Source: Solanum dulcamara (Eukaryota; Streptophyta; Magnoliopsida; Solanales; Solanaceae). Taken from it: a stretch of DNA of 64,000 bases. Both the position numbers and the translations under genes were made by a program. Location: contig NC_077243.1 of assembly GCF_947179165.1 (NCBI RefSeq), positions 30,518,001 to 30,582,000 of the forward strand, written 5' to 3'. Positions 56,431 through 64,000 of this stretch are shown here, piece after piece (the stretch's first letter is position 1; each line of letters opens with the position of its first letter). A model generated the notes under the pieces. The model saw only the letters and a program-made list of their open reading frames with translations. It did not search any database and was not told the DNA's origin.

Positions 56431-57085
56431 CTGTCTAAACTGTATCCTTTCTTTAGATTTACGACGCCTTATTTGAGTCTCTCTTATCTTTCTGATTTGA
56501 GATATGTGGAACGATGTTATTCTTCCTTGAGGTACGTTTCATTCTGCCATATTACATATTCGTACATTCCACGTACTGACGTCCATTTGGACCTGCATCG
56601 TTTCATGATGCAGAGACAGGTTCAAGAGATCGTCAATAGGAGCATCATTGGGGATCTATTTCACACTCAGCGTATTAGTGAGTCCTCCCCTACATTTGGA
56701 GGACACCGCTCATGTAATCTTGCGTCGAGTTAGCTTTTTTATTTTGAGTTGAGGTAGCCATGAACCTGTCATTGGCACCAATTAGATAGTAATGATAGAG
56801 GCATCATAGACTAGATAGTGATGAGTCGATTGAGTATTTCTATCCTTGAGTTATTCTTGTCAAACTATTTTTAAATGACAAATATTTTTGTTGATCTGTT
56901 GGCCCATGGCCTTTATTCTTTGAGTTGGATGGGTGATTTGAGTTGCCCGCTAAATTATTCTTCATTTTTAAACTTTCCACTAAATGAATGAATGAATGGA
57001 TGTGTGATCAGGCTATGTGGTTCGCTTGGGAGCCAGAAATGGTTTCTGAGTGTCGGTTACGTCTAGGGTACCCTCTCGGGTGACA

Positions 57086-57312
57086 GTTTGTCCCACTGGG
57101 TTTTCCTGTTAAGGTTTTTAATGAGGCAGGAATCAAGGCGTATTACCAGATTTGTGTACTCTTTTTTCTTCACTAGGCTTTTTTTCCATTGGGTTTTTTT
57201 CTAGTAAGGTTTTAACGAGGCACAACATATATGTATATTGAAAATAACTATGTATATTATCTCTTATAAAATTATTAAGGAGACACATTATACATGGACA
57301 GCCAAGGGGGAG
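57086..57312 (+). other. 3' non-coding end of a copia element, with polypurine tract
   Basis: It contains the phrases CCCACTGGGTTTTCCTG and CATTGGGTTTTTTTCTAGTAAGG, a duplicated block characteristic of the region between pol and 3' LTR in some plant copia elements, and ends CCAAGGGGGAG, a polypurine tract. The coding part of this element is not in the window; it is separated by the LTR insertion ending at 57085. Confidence 0.65.
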
Positions 57313-57550
57313 TGTTATGTATGGATGTATCTATCAAAGTGGGACCCACCCACTTGGATAGTTGGGCAAGTTAGGCAATAAATTGACTCTCCTTATGCCT
57401 ATATAATATGCACATTCTGTGCAAATGAAGTAGTGAAGATATACAGAAAACACGCACAAAGAGCAATTACTTTCTCCTCCTTATTTCTCTTAATCTCTCT
57501 TGTTATTATTTTCTCTTTCTTAAAATATTAATCTAGTCTATTTTATAGCA
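57313..57550 (+). repeat. Copia 3' LTR (short)
   Basis: It starts TGTTATGTATGG straight after the purine tract and probably ends TTTTATAGCA at 57550. It includes CCTATATAATATGCAC near 57400, a TATA-like element. The right border is a guess from the TG...CA rule, as no second LTR is in the window. Confidence 0.6.
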
Positions 57551-58600
57551 CTCTCCATGTTAATCTATTTGACCTATTCTTTTTCATCCATTTTAAAAAA
57601 CACATGATTTTTTTGAGTGTGGTGAGATAGATAGACGTCCAATCCTGCAGCAACTAGTTGCTCGGCCTTAGTCTTGGGCTAATCTCATACTTCAATCAAC
57701 CCCTTCGTACTTTAAAACTTTTTAATTTCAATTTTCAATATGAAATGTTTAAAACCACAAGATTCATTGGCATTTTTGGTATGTTTGATATTTTTCTAAT
57801 TTAAAATCACAAAATTCAAATTAAAATTTTTCTTTAAATTTTATGTCAAGTCAAAAAAGGTCAAACAAAATGAAAGGCGGGGGTAACTAAGTAATTTTTT
57901 TAAAACTACATACATGAGAATAACTAAATAAAGATATAAGAAAGGAAATTAATTTTTAGTTAAACAAACTAACTTATCCTTCGCATTTCAAGTGTTTCAT
58001 GATAGATCATGGGTTGATCTTAAGCAGGAATATTAAAAAAAATCATTACCAAAGCTAAGGTTCTAATGACTGAAATTAAACAAACAAAACCACAAATCAG
58101 ATTATTAACCTTAATCATTCACTTAAAGATCCTAAAGGAGACTCAAATTAAAATTCTAAAAGCACGCGAAAAATAAGAGACTCAAATGGTGATTCTTAAT
58201 CCTACCCAAATCTTTTGTCACATTTAGAATTAGCAATTGATACTTGTCAAGAAATAGGCTATCAGTTGAGACCAAATAAGGAATAAAGCATTATAAGTCT
58301 TCTAAATTTGCACGTGAGAGAGTTCAACTTCTGGCACCGAAATGGTATTAGAGCTCAAGTGATTTACCGAAGAGACGAGTCCTTGAAAGCTGCTTTTTCA
58401 AGTATCAATAGCGAAATGTTCTGTCAATCAGAGAAGGTTTTTGGTGATAAGACCTTGGAAATTGCCTCATCCATCTGAACAAGACAACTGAATGAATGGT
58501 ATACGAAGAGAAAAATAATCTTATCTGACTTATTCTTAAACATGGTGTTGATATCCATCCCATGCCGCAATTTTTTCTTCTTTGTTAGTTTGAAATATTC
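57551..58600. other. AT-rich stretch, nothing recognised
   Basis: No coding, repeat or element signal that I can support. A part of it upstream of 58757 may belong to the LTR of the next copia element. Confidence 0.4.
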
Positions 58601-58756
58601 GCGAGTCAAACAATGTGGATTGGTAGTTGGATAAAAATCTCAACAACGAAATCTCACCATTTATGACTATCAAGAAACCTAACAAAGTTTGAATTTTGTT
58701 TTCTAATTGATGTGATCAATGACATCAAAGGGAACAATTGTTTTCCTATAAATAGG

Positions 58757-59057
58757 GTACTCTTGCTCATTTGTTAGACACACCAAGATAGAGAGAAAAC
58801 ATATTAGAGAGAAAAGTGAGGTATTCCATAGACTATAAGAAAATAGTATGTGAAAAAAAATAGAGTGTGAGCGATTTTTTTAATAAGGTGGAAGATCAAA
58901 AGAGTGTTATTCCTTTTGAGTGTGAGTGATATTTTCTCATGGTTTTTTCCTTATTTAAAAGGGATTCCACGTAAATTTCTTGGTGTCATTGTTTTTTCAT
59001 TTTATTTCCACTATTTTGATCATATATATTTTTATGTTAGTCCACAGTTTTCCAACA
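58757..59057 (+). repeat. Tnt1-like copia 5' LTR, end portion
   Basis: The LTR ends GTTTTCCAACA at 59057, followed by a primer-binding site. TATAAATAG at about 58756 is a good TATA box, so transcription would start in this part. The start of the LTR is not identified; it may lie anywhere between about 58430 and 58720. Confidence 0.65.
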
Positions 59058-59060
59058 ATC

Positions 59061-59073
59061 TGGTATCAGAATA
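59061..59073 (+). promoter_or_regulatory. Primer-binding site of the Tnt1-like element
   Basis: TGGTATCAGAATA lies three bases after the LTR end and matches the first ten bases of the tRNA-Met complement. Confidence 0.75.
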
Positions 59074-59175
59074 AGGTTTTATCTAAGTATGCTCTGTGGT
59101 TGCGCCATAGTCTGAACTTCTATATCATAAAGGATTTACTTTGATTTGGAATAGTTATATATTTTGGGGGGAAAT

Positions 59176-59714
59176 GATGGAAGCCAACACAAGTATAATG
59201 ATTACTTTAAATTGTGTTAATTATGTCATTTGGAAGGAAAAAAATAGAAGATCTGCTTTATGTCAAAAAAATTTATCAACCATTCTTTACCATTGTAAAG
59301 CATGATAATAAAACAGATGAAGGGTGAAATCTGTTGCACAGTCAGGTTTGTGGTTTTTACAAAGAAATGGGTTAATGATTATGTGTTGAACTATATTTTA
59401 GGAGAGACACATGCTCGTACCCTATGAGAGCATCTTGAAAGCTTGTATGCTCAGAAGATTGGGACCAATAAAATATTCTTAATAAAGTAGATGTTAAGTT
59501 CAAAATATCATGATGGCTCTCCGATGGCAGATCACTGGAATAATTTTTAAGGAATGATGAACCATCTATTTGCTATGGGCATTAAATTTAATGAAGAAAT
59601 TCAAGGTTTGCTTCTACTTGGTTCCCTACATGACTCTTGGAAAATATTTAGAACTTCATTGTCAAATTCTATTTCGAATGGTGTGATTTCTATGGATTTT
59701 TCCAAGAGAGGCGT
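59176..59714 (+). pseudogene. Tnt1-like gag, N-terminal part (broken)
   Basis: ATG at 59176 opens MEANTSIMITLNCVNYVIWK. In shifted frames follow DLLYVKKIYQPFFT, DNKTDEGWNLLHSQVCGF, YVLNYILGETHARTL, LESLYAQKIGTNKIFLIK, MADHWNNF, AMGIKFNEEIQGLLLLGSLHDSW and TSLSNSISNGVISMDFSKRGV. This is the UBN2/retrotransposon gag domain of Tnt1-type copia elements. Stops interrupt it near 59300, 59430, 59480 and 59547. It breaks off at the solo LTR insertion in the codon series for KRGVLNE. Confidence 0.9.
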
Positions 59715-62040
59715 TGTCACGACCCAAGCCTAGGGCCTAGACGTGACATGGCGAATGAGGAACCCGAAAGTACTTCAAACAAGCCTCTTAGCATTCTTTT
59801 AGCCTTTCATAGGTAATGATGATAAATAAACAAGCGGAAATCATAATAAATCTTCAACTTACATATGTCCAACAATACCTCTAACTATTAGATTTAACGG
59901 GGCTAAGACAAGTCCCTAGATCACCCTCAATCATAATAGAAGAAATGCCATAGTAAAATATCTTAACATATCATAAACTAGAAAGACAAAGGAGTATTGT
60001 TCCCGGAACATGGGAACTCACCAAAAGTAGTCTTCAATGGAATATCAACTAGCCATGTGGAGGAGAACAAGGAGGAGCACTGATACCTACATGGTGATAT
60101 CATGTAGGCAAAAGAGTATGCGTTAGTACTTTGAATGTACTAAGTATGTAAGGATGCATGAACATTGAGGAAACATTAAAAACATTTATGTAATATGGAA
60201 CATAATTTAATGTATGCATAATAAATCATATATATATCCTTTAAAACATTCAGTTTGTGGGAAATTAACCATAACCGACATTTAAGACCATTCGAGCTAT
60301 TACATGGAATCCAACATAACCCCTTACGTTGGCCGGGGAGACTACTTGCCAGGTAGAACTCCGTCAACTTTATTCATTTCTTTAACTTTAACTTTAAGAC
60401 TATTTATGGATCCATTAGCCTAAGCCTACAAGGGCTCCTATGTTGGCACATAGTTAATGAGACAAGGGGTTGCTACTAGGATTCCCTTACCGAATCTCAC
60501 CTCAATGCCTCATTCGGTGCTAAGTCAATCCCACGGAATAGTTTAATACTTCAAAATATTCATAGCATATAACTTGAGAATTCAAATATCATATTCGGTA
60601 GAATAGCTCATTAAAACATTTGATAATTCAAATATGCAAGAATTGTCCTTATTGCATAAAGAATCCATCATTCATATCATTTTATCATTCTTTCATTTCA
60701 TAAGACTCCCTTTTTGATCATAGATATTGCTTTCATAAACATTTATTTGGAGTCAAAGCTTTCAAGTCAAACTTTATTAAAAACATAGTAAAACTAGGTG
60801 GGTTCAAATCACTTCAACTTGCAAATATGTATGTAAATAAATATACATAAATACTTTGAAATCCATTAATAAAAAAAATCATGCTTTAAACAACCCACCA
60901 TGAATTTCAAGAACCTTTAAATAGATAAATAAAAGAATTACTTGTAAACCATCAATTCATACATATGAAATTATGTTGCATCAAAATAGAGCAATAATCA
61001 TTAGTTTAACCATGATTCATACTATTAAGTAAAATTAAGAATTAACATAAGAAAATATTACTTGAAATCAAGATATTTAATTGAAAGAGTTTTTGGACTA
61101 CATGGGTTGAAGAACCCATGGATAAACACCCACATAACTTAGAGTAAAGCTTAAAGAAAATAAATATAATTTATCATATAATCAAAATAATTTAGACATG
61201 AGAGTGGAAGGAATACTCTCATTGAAACCTTACATACCTGGAAACCGAAGCTTTAGTTGGTACCGGAAGACTTAATGAACACTCTTGAGTCCTAACTTCT
61301 CTCCTTGCCGGAATGTTTTGTGTACTACTCGGAATATATAAATTACCGGAATAGTATTTCTTCACTACTAAGAACTAAAACTATATTTGAGAATGTGTAA
61401 AGAAGTGTATAGAGAGAAGATTTGCTTGAGAAAGCTTGATGAATAAAAGGAGGAAATAAGGTGGGTATTTATAGGTGGGAAAGAGGACCTAACAATAAAT
61501 AAAATAATTATAAATAAAAATCTGAAAATTTAGTGGAATATATTGATGTCATGGATGATGTTAAATGGAGGACAATTTATGTCATGAGTGATGTCAAATG
61601 TATCTAGATCTTTCTATGGTAGGTGAAATGAGTTATCTTTGACAGAATACTCTTTTTGGGAGCTACGTTTGAATAAGATAAATTCCTTATTAGGATTTGG
61701 TGTCTTCATAAGAATTGTAGATATGGAAGTCTAGTTTCCTATCGTTCAAGAATCAACCAATTTGGATAAACCTAAAGTGAGATATGATTTTTCTTCTATA
61801 AATACTCATTTCCGTCACAGCATCCTACCTTATAAAAATTAATTTATTTGACCTACTTAACCTCCGAATCTTAAAATATGGTCTTCCTAAAAGTTGTAGG
61901 TAATGATCTTGTGGTTACTCAGAAATTTGAATCACTCAATTTGGATATTCCTATGAAAAGTTATGACCAAAATACAGAGGCTGTATCATGTTTAGGCAAA
62001 AATTGAAACATCGTATACAACATTTTTAGGGGATGTTATA
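59715..62040 (-). mobile_element. Solo LTR, family E, 2326 bp
   Basis: On the minus strand it begins TATAACATCCCC (decayed from TGTAAC) at 62040 and ends GGGTCGTGACA at 59715. Flanks are GGCGT (59710-59714) and AGCGT (62041-62045), a 5-bp duplication with one mismatch. Removing it restores the copia gag reading KRGVLNE. It matches the LTR at 11408-12691 and keeps the 1-kb middle that the other lacks. The open frame 60176-60367 is incidental. Confidence 0.9.
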
Positions 62041-62940
62041 AGCGTCTTAAACGAATAAATGAGAAGAAAATCTCAAATTTCTTCTTCGTCGGATGTTCTG
62101 GTGACTGACCCAGGGATAGAAACAAGAGTGGTGGTTCTCAGAATAGAGAACATAATAGGAGCAAATCCAGAGGAAGGCTTAAAAATATTGTGTGATATCA
62201 TTTTGGTATGGAAGGGAACACAAAGAAGTTCTTTCAAAAATTGTGAAGGAGAACAAATACAGAGAGGATAATAAAGAAGATTGCAATAAAAATTATCTAG
62301 TCACTGACTACCAAAGATTTTGTTATAGTCCTTGATGTGGTTCTGATAAATATTTCTTGTGATGTGTCAAGCTGATTTGTGGACACTAGTGTCGCATCTC
62401 ATTTGACATCAAGAGACTTGGTGACTTTGGAACCTTGAGTATGGGTAATGAAATTTTATCTAGGGTAGTTATGATTGGTATAATTTATTTGTAAACTAGA
62501 GTTGGATTTAAACTAGTTTTGAAGAATGTAAAACATGCACGTAATGTTCGTCTGCACCTAATTTCTATTGGTGTTCTAAATGATGAAGGATATGTTGGTA
62601 CCAATGGTAGTGAAAAGTGGAAACTCATTAAGGGTTGCTTGGTTGTGGCTCTTAGTAACAAACGTCGTAGTCTATACTGGACTATGGCTTCTACTTGTGC
62701 CAATATGGTGAATGTAGTTGACAGCGATAACTCTTCAACGTTATGGCACAAGAGGCTTAACCACATCTGTGAGAAAGGATTTAATGTTCTAGCCAAGAAG
62801 AAATTATTATCAGATTTTCAAAGTGCTAAACTAGAAAAGTATGAGCACTGCTTGCTGAAAAACAAAATAGAGTTTCCTTTAAGTCTAACCCTCCTTCAAG
62901 AAAGACAGAGTTTCTTGAGTTGGTACAATTTGATTTATGT
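62041..62940 (+). pseudogene. Tnt1-like gag end, protease and integrase zinc domain (broken)
   Basis: MRRKSQISSSSDVLVTD (62059) continues gag. The zinc knuckle near 62187-62250 reads stop-YHFGMEGNTKKFFQKL, with all four metal ligands altered. Protease: FVDTSVASHLTSRDL near 62376 shows Thr where the DSG/DTG active site has its third residue altered. LKNVKHARNVRLHLISIGVLNDEGY at 62519 onward, then LWHKRLNHICEKGFNVLAKKKLL (integrase HHCC, His residues kept) and YEHCLLKNKIEF (one Cys of CxxC kept). A frameshift near 62885 leads to the next segment. Confidence 0.88.
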
Positions 62941-64000
62941 GGTCCAATGAAGACAAGGACTCTGGGTGGTGCACTCTATTTTGTCACTTTCATTGATGAG
63001 AACTCAAGAAAGCTTTTGGTATATGTCTTGAAGACTAAAGACCAAGTGTTAGGTTTCTTTAAGCAGTTTTAGACTTTAGTTGAAAGAGAAACTGAAAAGA
63101 AACTGAAATATATTCGTACTGATAATGGTGACAAATATTGTGGACCATTTGATGAATACTGCAAACATCAAGGTTTTAGCCACCAGAAGACTCCTCCTAA
63201 GACTCCTCAACTTAATGGGTTGGCTAAAAGGATAAACATGACCTTGATGGAAAGAGTTAGATATTTGCTTTCTGAAGAAAAGTTGCCAAACTCTTTTTGC
63301 GGTGAGGCCTTATTGACCGTTGCACATGTTATTAGCTTATCTCCCGCTGTCGCTTTGCAAAGTGATGTTCCAAATAGAGTTTGGTATGGAAAGGATGTTT
63401 TCTATGACCATTTGAGAGTATTTTTTTGCAAAGCGTTTGTACATGTGCCAAAAGATGAGAGGTCAATGTTAGTTGCCAAGACAAGGCAGTGCATCTTCAC
63501 TAGATATGAACTTAATGAATTTGCTTACAGGCTATATAATCCAATTGAGAAGAAACTTGTGAGAAGTCTTGATATCGTTTTCATGGAGAATCAAACCATT
63601 GAATGTATTGACAAAGAAGAGAAGCTAGAATCTTCAAGTTCAGATAGCGTAGTACATCTTGATCAAGTTCCTCATACAAGTATACATGATGTTAGTGGGC
63701 TTGATGATCATGGTAATGCCCAGAATCATGTTCTGGATCAACATGTTGATGTTGATGATTACAATGATGTTGCTATTGATGATGCTCCTACTCATGAAGT
63801 TATGGACGAATCAAATATTCCTCTAAGGAGATCTACAAGACAATATATTCCCTTATCTCGTTATTCACCTAATGAGTATATACTACTCACTAACGGGGGT
63901 GAACCCAAGTGTTATGAGGAGTCCATGAAAGTTAAGTACAAGGATCAATGGATTGAAAGCAAGCAAGATGACATAAAATCTTTGCACGAGAACCAAATTT
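62887..64000 (+). pseudogene. Tnt1-like integrase core and linker, open from 63073 to the window edge
   Basis: FLELVQFDLCGPMKTRTLGGALYFVTFIDENSRK holds the first catalytic Asp. One in-frame TAG is at 63070-63072. From 63073 the frame stays open to 64000 (over 300 codons): YIRTDNGDKYCGPF has the second Asp, and PQLNGLAKRINMTLMERVRYLL has Lys (63226-63228) where the catalytic Glu is expected. SLSPAVALQSDVPNRVWYGKDVFYDHLRVF, FTRYELNEFAYRLYNP and RSLDIVFMEN follow, then an Asp/His/Val-rich linker and LRRSTRQYIPLSRYSPNEYILLTNGGEPKCYEE, the approach to reverse transcriptase. Since the catalytic Glu is lost, the integrase is predicted inactive even if translated. Confidence 0.9.

Larger units (their letters stand above)
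55016..57085 (+). mobile_element. Gypsy-type LTR, family G relative, 3' part
   Basis: From about 55480 it follows the solo LTR at 35261-37698: GGAGTATCGAGCA, AGAGTATAGTCCATACTCGAACCC, GATGGAACCGTTAAAGT, GCAACAACGT, CTGCATC.TTTCATGATGCAGAGACAGG and the closing ACCCTCTCGG(G)TGACA at 57085. The opening of the LTR is missing and the exact left end cannot be set; 55016 is approximate. It is inserted in the 3' non-coding region of a copia element. Within it, 55685-55780 carries three copies of a 33-bp unit (GGGATGGAACCGTTAAAGT) and 56200-56430 is a GATTG/GATTGGATT-rich simple tract. Confidence 0.75.
59061..64000 (+). mobile_element. Tnt1-like Ty1/copia element, interior, running off the right edge
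   Basis: Gag begins near 59176, is interrupted by a solo LTR at 59715-62040, and resumes with VLNE at 62046. Protease, integrase and the linker to RT follow in order and the sequence ends inside the region before RT. The element is on the plus strand, is decayed in gag and protease, and is better preserved downstream of 63073. Confidence 0.9.

Noticed and set aside
57551..58600. Search for a host gene in the only sizeable stretch not assigned to an element
   Set aside because: No open frame of note, no splice-consistent exon series and no recognisable domain on either strand.

Overview
This window looks like transposon-packed, gene-free heterochromatin from a flowering plant. A Solanaceae genome (pepper, tomato, potato, eggplant relatives) is my best guess. 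The reasons are the AT-rich base composition, several families of very long LTRs that begin TGTAACACC or TGTAATGACC and end CGTGACA, primer-binding sites of the TGGTATCAGAGC (initiator tRNA-Met) type, and an RTE LINE with a (GTT)n tail. I found no convincing host gene, rRNA, tRNA or CRISPR array. Every open frame that could be assigned belongs to a decayed transposable element. All element proteins seen are broken by stops, frameshifts, lost catalytic residues or deletions.

Layout, left to right. 1-1223 is part of a minus-strand LTR of family G, inserted in the gag gene of gypsy element D. D's gag is cut in two (1230-1634 and 14708-15277) by a CACTA-type DNA transposon of about 13.1 kb (1635-14707). 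That transposon was itself hit by a small Ty1/copia element (1911-5272, perfect 5-bp target duplication), a probable solo LTR (6066-9621) and a solo LTR of family E (11408-12691); its remaining interior carries tandem duplications and no recognisable transposase. D's primer-binding site and 5' LTR follow (15479-16601), and the LTR resumes at 26825-27989 because gypsy element B (16602-26824) sits inside it. From 27990 to 41353 lies gypsy complex A on the minus strand: leader, LTR A2 (28628-31509), an RTE LINE (31734-35019, 14-bp target duplication), pol remnants, a perfect solo LTR of family G (35261-37698, TSD GGAGT), more pol, and LTR A1 (about 39570-41353). 41354-51795 is a minus-strand string of family C LTRs and a decayed gag-pol.

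The right end holds a solo LTR of family H (52529-54692), a 5'-truncated LTR of family G (to 57085), the 3' tail of a copia element (57086-57550), an unassigned AT-rich stretch, and a Tnt1-like copia element (LTR end 59057, running off the window at 64000). A solo LTR of family E (59715-62040) interrupts its gag.

The window records at least four to five levels of nested insertion followed by LTR-LTR recombination and small deletions. The most interesting signals are RNA or DNA structures inside the elements: a candidate dimerization-type hairpin just after the primer-binding site in two gypsy leaders, a 65-bp deletion that removes the TATA region from one LTR of B at a 4-bp microhomology, CG-dense triplicated modules in family G LTRs, and arrays of short inverted CTACGG/CCGTAG pairs in the LTR of D. 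I did not find a new cellular system.
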